From: Peptococcaceae bacterium
Lineage (GTDB): Bacteria > Bacillota > Desulfitobacteriia > Desulfitobacteriales > Syntrophobotulaceae
Assembly: GCA_012520405.1 (NCBI GenBank)
Contig: JAAYOJ010000032.1
Span: forward strand, 1 to 44,541
Length of the DNA stretch: 44,541 nucleotides
Direction: 5' to 3'
Positions 7,051 through 14,901 of the stretch are shown one piece after another. Positions within the stretch are counted from its first letter, which is position 1. Each line of letters begins with the position of its first letter. A program made the translations under genes and the position numbers. The notes beneath the pieces are model-generated. The model was not told where the DNA came from. It worked only from the letters and a program-made list of their open reading frames with translations, and ran no database searches.

Positions 7051-8082
7051 ATGAGAAAAAAGAGAGTAGTTGCACTTATCCTTGTTGCGCTAATGCTGGT
7101 AACCTTTACAATGCTGACAGGTTGCAGCAGCTCTGAACCTGCTGATGCTTCTGGAGGAGATCAAGCCGGTGCACCTGCCCAAGTAGGTAAAGACATTGAA
7201 AAAGAAGAACTTAAAATTGCCTTTATTCCGCTAAGCACTTCAGGTGTTGCTTGCGCAACTGCAACCAGAGGCTTCGAAACTGCAATTGCTGCATACCCGA
7301 ACATAAAGCTACAAGTATTTGATCCTCAATACGATCCTTCTAAACAGATAACCATGATCAACGAGTGTATTACCCAGCAATATGACGCCATCATTATTGA
7401 GCCCATGGATCCGGAGACCGTCGGTAATGCGATCGTAGAAGCTGAAAAAGAAGGTATTCCAGTTTTGGCTCTTAATCTTCAGGTATCTACTGTTCATACT
7501 GTAGGGGTTAAAGGTAGCGACTACATGGCCGGTCAAGTAGGAGCTGAAGAACTTTGCAAAGCCCTCAATGACAAAGGCAACATTGTAATTCTTGATGCTC
7601 CTGCCGCCCAAATGACCAGCACCAGACATAGCCTCGGATTTAATGAATGGCTGGAGCAAAACAATAAATCCGGTATCAACATCCTTGATTACCAGAATAT
7701 TGAAGCTTGGTCCCTGGATAATGCTAACCAGGTTATGCGTGACCTCATTACCAAACATGGTGATGCAATCGATGCCGTATTCGCAGCTTCCGACGATTTA
7801 GCCCTTGGTGCTGTTCAGGCTATCACCGGTGCTGGTAAAACCGGCGAAATCCTGGTATGGGGTTGTCAAGGATTCCCCAATGCTTTGCAAGCCATTAAAG
7901 ATGGTACCATGTATGGAACTAGCCGCATGGACGACTTTGTCCAATGCCATTCAGCTATGTTAGTATTACTCAACCATATCCAGACCGGTACCACTGCCCA
8001 AACTGCTGGCTATACCCAAACACCGATTGTCCAGACAGGTGCTTTTGCTTGCACTAAGGAAAACGTTGACGAATTTATTTAA
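7051..8082 (+). CDS. Orphan RbsB-type substrate-binding lipoprotein
   Basis: A 343 aa extracytoplasmic binding protein. The N terminus is a lipoprotein signal (basic MRKKR, hydrophobic core, lipobox LTGC with Cys at about 25) followed by a Ser/Ala/Gly-rich linker. The mature part fits the two-lobed periplasmic binding protein family 4 (ribose/galactose type): KIAFIPLS opening strand, YDAIIIEPMDPE and a later DAVFAASDDLALGA segment. Such proteins normally feed an ABC importer or a sensor, but no permease or ATPase gene is adjacent. The ATG has AAGGAAG upstream. It has its own sigma-A promoter (6861) and a hairpin after the stop. Immediately downstream is the sigma-54 activator, so the pair may be functionally related, but that regulator looks cytoplasmic and no membrane sensor links them here. 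Confidence 0.85.
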   Translation: MRKKRVVALILVALMLVTFTMLTGCSSSEPADASGGDQAGAPAQVGKDIEKEELKIAFIPLSTSGVACATATRGFETAIAAYPNIKLQVFDPQYDPSKQITMINECITQQYDAIIIEPMDPETVGNAIVEAEKEGIPVLALNLQVSTVHTVGVKGSDYMAGQVGAEELCKALNDKGNIVILDAPAAQMTSTRHSLGFNEWLEQNNKSGINILDYQNIEAWSLDNANQVMRDLITKHGDAIDAVFAASDDLALGAVQAITGAGKTGEILVWGCQGFPNALQAIKDGTMYGTSRMDDFVQCHSAMLVLLNHIQTGTTAQTAGYTQTPIVQTGAFACTKENVDEFI

Positions 8083-8135
8083 TAAAGTTTAATTATTAAA
8101 GACAATTAAAAGATAATTAAATATTGCTAAAATAA

Positions 8136-8167
8136 GAAAGCCACTGATGAATCAATCAGCGGCTTTC
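8136..8167 (+). terminator. Hairpin after the binding-protein gene
   Basis: GAAAGCC-A-CTGAT pairs with ATCAG-C-GGCTTTC with one mismatch and a short loop. The T-tract after it is poor (ATTTATG). It is the main feature of the 325-base gap 8083-8407; a TATAAT at 8316-8321 may be the -10 box for the activator gene. Confidence 0.5.
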
Positions 8168-8407
8168 ATTTATGCTATGGTGACTTCCAAGAAGCGACTT
8201 AAATTGGCAAAAAATTTTATAGTAAAAGAAGAACTATTCTAGCAGGGAAATTTTAAAGTACAGGGAAAAGTAATAAATAATGTATTCTGCATTTTATATG
8301 ATTTCAAAAAAGTTGTATAATAAGTAGTAATTGTTTTTTTTAAGTATGAATAAACAATTTTAGCATATAAGCAACAATAAAATTGGATTTTTTTTGGAGG
8401 GACTAGA

Positions 8408-10465
8408 GTGGACCAATACCAGTCAATGACCAAAGAACGCTGGGAAGAGATTCTGGAATGCAAAAAGAGATTCTTGCAGAATAACGATGAAAATCCGCTT
8501 CTTAATCCTCATATGAGCAAAGAAGTCGCTGCTTCTTGGATTCGGTCAAAAAAAATGGGGATTAATCCCCTAAAAAAAGCAACAGAGCCTCATTTAACTC
8601 CCACCGAGCATCGTAAAGTTTTAAATGATAACCGCGCCTTGATCGATATTGTGCGGCCGATAATCAATACCTTTAAAGATATGGCGGTTCTTACTTCGGG
8701 CTACATTCTATATTTATGTGAAAAAAACGGTGCCTTTCTGCTGCAAGAAGGGGACATGATGAGGGTACCTACGGACGGCCTGATTTGGAATGAAAATACG
8801 GTCGGCACTAATGTTCATTCTTTGTCCATGCGTCTTAAAAAACCGGTGCAGCTAATGGGGCCTGAGCATTACCTTGTAGCCTTGGAGAATATTATTGCTT
8901 CTGCTGCTCCTATTATGGATGAATCCGGGGAAGCTATTGCCACTTTAATTTTAAGCCAGCCCTTAGTCGAAAAACCGTGGGAGGAAGGTTTTGAAGACTG
9001 GCGTTCCCATACCCTAGGCCTGATTACTTCTATTGCAGCTGCAGTGGAAGCCCAGATGAAATTGAACAAGAGCAATCAGAAATTACAAGAAAGCTATAAC
9101 GATCTGAGAAAAGTAAATGATAATCTAATGACAGCTCATAACACTCTAGAAGCAACCTTGGCTTTCATCGATGAGGGTATAATCACTATTGATCGCCGGG
9201 GGATAATAATTCATATCAATCAGGAAGGCTTAAGGATTTTAAAAATAAAGCCTGATGAAATTGGTACCCGTAATATACAGGATTTTTTGGGTAAGCATTC
9301 CAGAGTAATGTCTTTGGTTAGCAAAGGCAAGAAGGTGGATGTCGAAGAGACCATCTTTGTTAAGAATGACGAACAACCATATGTGATTAATATTCGTCCT
9401 GTAATCAATCCTTCTAGCAAAGATGTAGATGCAGCTGTATTGAGATTAAATCATACTGAAAAGATTAATGCCATGGTAGCTAAGCGATCAGGATCAATTG
9501 TCAGATACCGTTTTGAAGATATTATTGGTAAAGATACCGGTTTAAAAAAAGTAGTTGATTTGGCCAGGCGCTTTGCCCATTCGCCGGAAAATGTTCTTCT
9601 GATCGGTGAGAGCGGTTCAGGAAAGGAGCTTTTTGCCCAGGCTATTCATACTGAAAGCCGACCGCAAGGCCCCTTTATGGCTGTTAACTGTGCTGCTTTA
9701 CCTCGGGAATTAATTGAAAGTGAACTCTTCGGTTATGAAGGGGGGAGCTTTACGGGTGCGGAACGCAGTGGCAGACCCGGTAAAATTGAACTAGCCCATG
9801 GTGGGACTCTGTTTCTTGATGAAATTGGAGATATGCCTCTTGAATTGCAGGCTGTTCTGCTTAGAACCATTGAAGATAAACAAGTTATGCGGGTAGGCGG
9901 GCGGCGTTACAATAAAGTGGATTTTAGGTTGATCGCTGCCACTAATCGAAACCTTTATAACATGGTTAAGGAAAACCAATTTCGTGAAGATCTTTATTTT
10001 CGGCTATCGGTTTTGACTATAAATATTCCCCCTTTACGGGCCAGAAAAGAAGACATAGAAATTTTAAGCAAATATTTCATAGAAACTTATTGTCAAAAAC
10101 AAGGCTGGAAAGTACCGACTCTTAGCCCGGCGGCTCAGGCCAGAATCAATGAATATGAATGGCCCGGCAATGTCCGCCAGTTGCAAAATGCTATGATTTA
10201 TGCCGTTAATACCACTCTGAATGACACCATTATGGCTGAGGATTTGCCCAGTTATATAAATTTGGAAATAGTACCGACCAAGGTGGATGGAGGGGAGGAT
10301 TATTTCAACGATGATGAGGCGCTCAGCTTACAAAACATAGAAAGAAATGCTATCAAAGCGGCTATGTTGAGGGCTGAAAACTATATTCCCGCAGCTGCCG
10401 AGATCTTAGGAATTAGCAAATCAACGCTCTATCGAAAATTAAAAGAATATGAAATTCAGTATTGA
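8408..10465 (+). CDS. Sigma-54-dependent transcriptional activator (GAF-PAS-AAA+-Fis)
   Basis: A 685 aa enhancer-binding protein of the AcoR-like class that would remodel sigma-54 RNA polymerase by ATP hydrolysis. Order of parts: a GAF-like sensor (about 75-215), a probable coiled coil (218-248), a PAS domain (about 250-350), an AAA+ domain with Walker A GESGSGKE (400-407), sigma-54 loop GSFTGA (446-451, a Ser variant of GAFTGA) and Walker B LFLDEI (468-473), and a Fis-type helix-turn-helix at the C terminus (AAAEILGISKSTLYRKL). There is no receiver domain and no membrane segment, so it probably senses a small cytoplasmic molecule. The GTG start has GGAGGG at 8396-8401. The three sigma-54 promoters at 10658, 11043 and 18610 are its obvious candidate targets. 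Confidence 0.93.
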   Translation: MDQYQSMTKERWEEILECKKRFLQNNDENPLLNPHMSKEVAASWIRSKKMGINPLKKATEPHLTPTEHRKVLNDNRALIDIVRPIINTFKDMAVLTSGYILYLCEKNGAFLLQEGDMMRVPTDGLIWNENTVGTNVHSLSMRLKKPVQLMGPEHYLVALENIIASAAPIMDESGEAIATLILSQPLVEKPWEEGFEDWRSHTLGLITSIAAAVEAQMKLNKSNQKLQESYNDLRKVNDNLMTAHNTLEATLAFIDEGIITIDRRGIIIHINQEGLRILKIKPDEIGTRNIQDFLGKHSRVMSLVSKGKKVDVEETIFVKNDEQPYVINIRPVINPSSKDVDAAVLRLNHTEKINAMVAKRSGSIVRYRFEDIIGKDTGLKKVVDLARRFAHSPENVLLIGESGSGKELFAQAIHTESRPQGPFMAVNCAALPRELIESELFGYEGGSFTGAERSGRPGKIELAHGGTLFLDEIGDMPLELQAVLLRTIEDKQVMRVGGRRYNKVDFRLIAATNRNLYNMVKENQFREDLYFRLSVLTINIPPLRARKEDIEILSKYFIETYCQKQGWKVPTLSPAAQARINEYEWPGNVRQLQNAMIYAVNTTLNDTIMAEDLPSYINLEIVPTKVDGGEDYFNDDEALSLQNIERNAIKAAMLRAENYIPAAAEILGISKSTLYRKLKEYEIQY

Positions 10466-10554
10466 TTTATCTTAAAACAGTACTCCATTCCCAAAAAAGG
10501 AAACAATATATAAGACATATAAAGTAATTAAACCAAGTATTGTTGCCTGGGAAC

Positions 10555-10573
10555 AATTGGCTAGCTTCCAATT
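10555..10573. promoter_or_regulatory. Inverted repeat, candidate enhancer site
   Basis: AATTGG (10555-10560), a 7-base spacer, then CCAATT (10568-10573). Its centre is about 120 bases upstream of the start point predicted from the sigma-54 promoter at 10658, a usual distance for an activator site. It differs from the palindrome at 18513-18530, so assignment to the same activator is uncertain. Confidence 0.4.
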
Positions 10574-10657
10574 TTAAGCTTAAACCTGCATTTGTATTAT
10601 GGATAAGTTTAGTAATGATTGGTTGACAGGGTTAAAAATTTGTTTTACATTTTAAGT

Positions 10658-10673
10658 TGGCATGTTTTTTGCA
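10658..10673 (+). promoter_or_regulatory. Sigma-54 promoter 1
   Basis: TGGCATGTTTTTTGCA matches the -24/-12 consensus TGGCAYR-N4-TTGCW at every defined position, with GG and GC 10 bases apart. It lies 73 bases before the start codon of the small zinc-ribbon gene. Confidence 0.88.
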
Positions 10674-10745
10674 ATAATAAAGTTAGAAGTCTCAAAACTA
10701 ATTGGTAAAATTAAACAGCTAATATTAACTAGGAGGTAAAATATA

Positions 10746-10898
10746 ATGTGTTTTAGACCACCATCAGCAGCTAAACCCGTGGAATGCCCGAATTGTAAAA
10801 AAAAGATACCGGTAGTTGGCGGAGTTAAACAAAAGGTATGTCCTTTCTGTAAGACTGAATTACCTGCCGAAACACCAGATAAACCTGCAGATAAGTAA
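10746..10898 (+). CDS. 50-residue zinc-ribbon protein under sigma-54 control
   Basis: A small ORF of 50 aa starting MCFRPP, with two knuckles CPNC (14-17) and CPFC (32-35) separated by 14 residues, which form a classic four-Cys zinc ribbon or rubredoxin-like site. The tail is rich in Pro, Asp and Lys and looks disordered. Support for a real gene: AGGAGG at 10731-10736 with 9-base spacing to the ATG, a full sigma-54 promoter just upstream, and a large hairpin after the stop that would end a short monocistronic transcript. I do not recognise a named family. It could be a small electron carrier, a zinc-binding regulator, or a partner of the Mo/W enzyme expressed next to it. Confidence 0.82.
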   Translation: MCFRPPSAAKPVECPNCKKKIPVVGGVKQKVCPFCKTELPAETPDKPADK

Positions 10899-10937
10899 TT
10901 TAAGGCCTGTTCTAGAACAAGGATAGGTATAACCGCA

Positions 10938-10972
10938 AGGGGACACACCTTATTTTATAAGGAGTGTCCCCT
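10938..10972 (+). terminator. 15-bp hairpin after the zinc-ribbon gene (REP-like palindrome)
   Basis: AGGGGACAC and CCTTAT pair with ATAAGG and GTGTCCCCT, interrupted by a single A-A mismatch, around a TTT loop. The stem is strong enough to act as a terminator, but no T-tract follows. The GGGGACAC...GTGTCCCC arms resemble palindromes linked to REP-associated transposases; that is recalled from general knowledge and not tested. Confidence 0.55.
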
Positions 10973-11042
10973 GATTAATAATTCGCAGCGATTATTGAGT
11001 TGCGGCCATTTATAATTGGTGGCCTTTGTATTGATAATAAGT

Positions 11043-11058
11043 TGGCACATAATTTGCA
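11043..11058 (+). promoter_or_regulatory. Sigma-54 promoter 2 (Mo/W oxidoreductase operon)
   Basis: TGGCACATAATTTGCA is a full -24/-12 consensus match. It lies 54 bases before the start codon at 11113 and should drive the five-gene operon to 18430. Confidence 0.92.
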
Positions 11059-11112
11059 TTAATTATAATTGTGGATAAGACAAATTGTTAAATTTTTAGC
11101 TGGAGGCAAGAG

Positions 11113-13356
11113 ATGAAGAGAAATTTCGATTTTGAACAGGAAGGTATTCAAGTCAAAAAGTCTTGCTGTTATTTTTGTCACCAGAACTGTGGGGTACTTG
11201 CTTATGTTAAGGATGACAAAGTATTGGCTATTGAAGGCGATCCTGATTTCCCGACCAATACCGGCGGATTATGCTGCCGGGGTAATATTGCCTTACTCCA
11301 CCTGGATCATCCTGACCGGGTTAATTATCCTCTAAGGAGAGTTGGTAAACGGGGAGAAGGAAAATGGGAGACAATTTCCTGGGATCAAGCTCTGGATGAG
11401 ATTGCGGCCAAGCTTGGTCAAATCCGAGAGGAATATGGAGCCGAGGCTGTAGCAACTGCCGGTGGTACGCAGCGTACTGATGATTGGGCTCGTCGCCGTT
11501 TTATGAACTTGTTCGGTAGTCCTAACGGTTTTCATAATTCGCACCTATGTTGGATTCCAACCTTTATGATCGAAACAGCAGTTTGTGGCTGGAGTCCATT
11601 TGAAATTGACTTATCCTACAGTCGCTGTATTGTTTTATGGGGACAAAATCCAGGAGCTTCCAATATGCCGGAAATGCACCATCTCAGCGAACTAAGACAA
11701 AAAGGGTTAAAGATTATTACCATCGACCCTCGATTTACGGAAACAGCTGCCAAATCAGATTTATGGCTGCCTTTGCGCCCCGGATCAGACCTGGCTCTGG
11801 CTCTGGCTTGGTTGCATGTAATTATCTATGAGGGTTTGTACGATCCGGTTTTCGTGGAGAATTATTGTGAAGGTTTTGGTGAACTGGCTAACCATGTTGA
11901 ACAGTATACACCGGAGTGGGCGGAGCCGCTCACTTGGCTTAGCGCTGATCTCATTCGGGAAAGTGCCAGGATGTATGCGATGAATAAACCCGGTAATATT
12001 CAATGGGGAGTTGCCATGGATCAGCAGGGCAGAGCTTCCGGAGCAGCGATTCATGCCCGGACCCTAATTCGTGCTATTACCGGTAATCTGGACGCACCCG
12101 GGTCTGACCTTTTAACCGGTCCTAGTCTGGAGTTTATAACCGATGAGGAAATGGAAGCTAATGAGTATTTGAGCGAGGAACAAAAGGCCAAACAGATCGG
12201 TGCCGATAAATTTAAACTGCTTACCTGGCCGGGATACAGTAAAATTGCCGAGATGAGCAAAAAATATTGGGGTAAGGTACCGACCGCCGAATGGATGTGC
12301 GAGGCCCATCCGCCTTCGGTATTCAGAGCGATTTTATCTGGAGATCCTTATCCTGTTAAAGCCCTTTTGGTTTCCGCAACCAATCCGGTTAACTCTTACG
12401 GCGAGAGCAAGCTGGTTCTGGATGCCTTGAGAGAAGTGGATTTTATGGTAACCTGTGACTATTGGATGACTCCTACCGCCGCTCTCTCCGACTATGTCCT
12501 GCCCATCGCCGGGGCCCTGGAGAGGCCAACGATAACCAGTAGCTACGGCTGTTCAGACTTCCTACTGGCTTCCCAGCGGGCAATTAAACCCATGTATGAG
12601 AGACGCAATGATTATAACTTCTGGAGGGATCTTGGGATCCGCCTGGGACAAAAAGACATGTGGCCTTGGGAGACTGTGGAAGACGCTTATTTGCACAAGA
12701 TTGAACCCCTTGGTTATGGTAGTGACAGTTATGATGAGTTTGTGGAATACTGGCGTTTTCATTTCCCGGAGAGGCAGTATCAGAAATACTTGGATAAAGG
12801 AGGGTTTGGTACACCCTCGGGTAAAATTGAACTTTATTCCAGTGTCCTAAAAGATTTAGGTTATTCTCCATTGCCGGAGTATGTGGGACCCGTGGAGAAT
12901 GAAATTGATCATCCGGAATTAGCCGAGGAATATCCCTTGGTACTATCTACAGGTAACGGCTTTATGCCTTTCCACCATTCTGAACATTTTCAGATTCCGG
13001 ATGTACGTTTCCTGAATAGTGAACCTTATTTCCAAATAAATCCGGAAACCGCCGAAGAATACGGTATTGAGGAAGGGGACTGGGTCTGGATCGAAACTCA
13101 GCGGGGCCGCATGAAACAGAAAGCCGACGTTACCCAGGCCGTGGCTCCCAGGGTTATTATTACCCAACGGGGCTGGTGGTTCCCGGAAAGAAAAATGAAG
13201 GAACCGGATCTGGCGGGCTGCCTGGAATCCAATACTAATGTTTTGACAAGCACCAGGGATGAGGATTGCTGTCCCCTGAGCGGAACTTGGGCCAACCGGG
13301 GCTTGTTATGCAAAATATATAAAGTTGATAGTACTGAGCAAAAGGAGGGTAACTAA
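11113..13356 (+). CDS. Mo/W-bisPGD oxidoreductase catalytic subunit A
   Basis: A 747 aa member of the DMSO reductase superfamily. An N-terminal 4Fe-4S cluster is held by C19, C22, C26 and C54 (C-x2-C-x3-C-x27-C, followed by the usual x-R-G). The pterin-binding body follows, and the candidate metal ligand is C146 in HLCWIPT. From memory its layout resembles the single-cluster subfamily that includes tungsten acetylene hydratase (RVNYPL, ISWDQALDEIA, RRFMNLFGSPN), but the Asp after the second cluster Cys of that enzyme is His here, so acetylene hydration is not supported. There is no Tat signal, so the active site should face the cytoplasm. The ATG has GGAGG at 11102-11106. It heads an operon with a ferredoxin and NrfD subunit, so it probably exchanges electrons with the quinone pool. 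Substrate unknown. Confidence 0.9.
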   Translation: MKRNFDFEQEGIQVKKSCCYFCHQNCGVLAYVKDDKVLAIEGDPDFPTNTGGLCCRGNIALLHLDHPDRVNYPLRRVGKRGEGKWETISWDQALDEIAAKLGQIREEYGAEAVATAGGTQRTDDWARRRFMNLFGSPNGFHNSHLCWIPTFMIETAVCGWSPFEIDLSYSRCIVLWGQNPGASNMPEMHHLSELRQKGLKIITIDPRFTETAAKSDLWLPLRPGSDLALALAWLHVIIYEGLYDPVFVENYCEGFGELANHVEQYTPEWAEPLTWLSADLIRESARMYAMNKPGNIQWGVAMDQQGRASGAAIHARTLIRAITGNLDAPGSDLLTGPSLEFITDEEMEANEYLSEEQKAKQIGADKFKLLTWPGYSKIAEMSKKYWGKVPTAEWMCEAHPPSVFRAILSGDPYPVKALLVSATNPVNSYGESKLVLDALREVDFMVTCDYWMTPTAALSDYVLPIAGALERPTITSSYGCSDFLLASQRAIKPMYERRNDYNFWRDLGIRLGQKDMWPWETVEDAYLHKIEPLGYGSDSYDEFVEYWRFHFPERQYQKYLDKGGFGTPSGKIELYSSVLKDLGYSPLPEYVGPVENEIDHPELAEEYPLVLSTGNGFMPFHHSEHFQIPDVRFLNSEPYFQINPETAEEYGIEEGDWVWIETQRGRMKQKADVTQAVAPRVIITQRGWWFPERKMKEPDLAGCLESNTNVLTSTRDEDCCPLSGTWANRGLLCKIYKVDSTEQKEGN

Positions 13357-13357
13357 C

Positions 13358-13921
13358 ATGGCGCGTTATGCAATGGTTATTGATACCCGTCGTTGTATAG
13401 GCTGTCAATCATGCACTGTAGCCTGCAAGGTTCATAATGAGCTGCCGGTAGATATGATTTATAACCCGGTTACAACCGTCGGCCCTACCGGGGTGTTTCC
13501 TAACCTGCATATGGTTCATATACCCTTGTTATGCATGCACTGCGAAAATACACCTTGTGTGGATGCCTGTCCGACGGGCGCTTCTCTACGCAGGGAAGAC
13601 GGGATTGTCTGGATTAACGAGAAAAAATGTGTAGGCTGCAAAGCCTGTGTTATGGCTTGTCCTTATGGAGCCCGTATTTCCAATCAGGAAAAAGGTATTG
13701 TTCAAAAATGTGACTTTTGCCTGGATCGGGTTGATATGGGCAAAATTCCCCGCTGTGTGCAGAGCTGCCATCAGAAAGCACGTATCTTTGGCGATTTGGA
13801 CGATCCTAACAGTGAAGTTGTTAAACTTATAAATAGCCACCATACTGTTAGACTTTTGGATGAGTTGGGGAGCAAACCTTCGGTATTCTATATTTATGGA
13901 TTGGAGGCGCAGATGAGATGA
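13358..13921 (+). CDS. Four-cluster ferredoxin electron-transfer subunit (DmsB/PhsB type)
   Basis: A 187 aa protein with sixteen Cys in four groups, enough for four 4Fe-4S clusters: CIGCQSCTVAC near the start, CMHCENTPCVDAC, CVGCKACVMAC, and CDFC with CVQSC. This is the standard small subunit that wires a Mo/W catalytic subunit to a membrane quinone subunit. The ATG at 13358 has AAGGAGG 10 bases upstream and starts one base after the previous stop; an upstream in-frame start would overlap the catalytic gene and lacks support. There is no Tat signal, in agreement with the catalytic subunit. Its stop overlaps the next start (ATGA). Confidence 0.93.
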   Translation: MARYAMVIDTRRCIGCQSCTVACKVHNELPVDMIYNPVTTVGPTGVFPNLHMVHIPLLCMHCENTPCVDACPTGASLRREDGIVWINEKKCVGCKACVMACPYGARISNQEKGIVQKCDFCLDRVDMGKIPRCVQSCHQKARIFGDLDDPNSEVVKLINSHHTVRLLDELGSKPSVFYIYGLEAQMR

Positions 13922-14874
13922 GTCGCAAACATGACGAATGGGGCTGGATGCTGGCCGTGGACTTTTTCTTCGCCGGCATGGGCGGTGCAATGCTTGTCAT
14001 TGCCGGAATCGCTGATTTATTCCTGGGGAACGCCCAGACATCTGTGCTGGGCAATTTTGCCGGAGCTATATTTATCGCCATCGGAGCAGGCTTTCTGATT
14101 TTGGAATTAGGGCGTCCTCTGCAGGCTTTTCGGGTTTTCATGAATCCTAAAGCTATTCTGACCTTTGGGGCTTGGAATATGACTTTTGCTATTATTGCAG
14201 GCTTGTTGTTTGCTTCCTTCGGGATTACAATTTTGCCGTGGAGCGGGTTTATTTTGGTCCGCAAATTTTTGGCTGCTTTTTGTATAATTTTTGGTCTGAT
14301 TGTGGCTACCTATCCGGGAGTGTTGTTAGCCAGGCATAAAGCCCGCCCCTTTTGGAATGGTCCCGGGATTATGGTCTTGTTTTTCCTTTCCTCTTTTATC
14401 ACCGGCATGGCGGGACATATCCTGAGCGGTTATGTTATAGGCGAATCTTCTTGGTTTATAGCTGAGGGTTATATTGTTAATTCCTTATCTTCCTTGGTTC
14501 TGCAAGACCTACCGCATCTGACCGCGATTTTGTTGCTGTTTCAATTGATTTTCTGGGCAGGATATATCTGGATTAAAAGGAGCGGAGGTACGGATCGGGA
14601 AGCCGAAGCTGCTCAAAGATGGATTAACGGTGACCTTTCTGCTTCATTTAAATTAGGCTTTATTTTATTGGGTACTATCGTACCGATTGTCCTTATGCTG
14701 TTCACCACCCCGGTTATTCATAGTGTCGGCGCTTGTCTGGCAATTTTGGGCGGTATGATTATGCGCTATTTGGTAGTGCGTGCCGGCGAGGACCGTACCT
14801 GGCTTCCGGGAGAGCAAAAGTATCGCTCCCGCCTGCCTGTAGGTAACGAAGAGTTTTTGAAAGTTTGGAAGTAA
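13918..14874 (+). CDS. NrfD/PsrC-type membrane subunit
   Basis: A 318 aa protein with about eight or nine hydrophobic segments, in the NrfD/PsrC family, which anchors iron-sulfur subunits to the membrane and reacts with quinone. Features include an opening WGWMLAVDFFFAGMGG segment, a FLILELGRPLQAFR loop and a final polar stretch after residue 280. It overlaps the ferredoxin gene by four bases, so the two are made in fixed ratio. Together with 11113 and 13358 it forms a catalytic-ferredoxin-anchor complex. The direction of electron flow, substrate oxidation or reduction, cannot be told from sequence. Confidence 0.9.
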   Translation: MSRKHDEWGWMLAVDFFFAGMGGAMLVIAGIADLFLGNAQTSVLGNFAGAIFIAIGAGFLILELGRPLQAFRVFMNPKAILTFGAWNMTFAIIAGLLFASFGITILPWSGFILVRKFLAAFCIIFGLIVATYPGVLLARHKARPFWNGPGIMVLFFLSSFITGMAGHILSGYVIGESSWFIAEGYIVNSLSSLVLQDLPHLTAILLLFQLIFWAGYIWIKRSGGTDREAEAAQRWINGDLSASFKLGFILLGTIVPIVLMLFTTPVIHSVGACLAILGGMIMRYLVVRAGEDRTWLPGEQKYRSRLPVGNEEFLKVWK

Positions 14875-14901
14875 AACCGGGCCCATAAAGGAGAATTAGT
14901 C

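Noticed and set aside
8408-10465. Membrane-bound or two-component sensing by the sigma-54 activator
   Set aside because: No receiver domain and no transmembrane segment in the protein; GAF and PAS suggest cytoplasmic ligand sensing.
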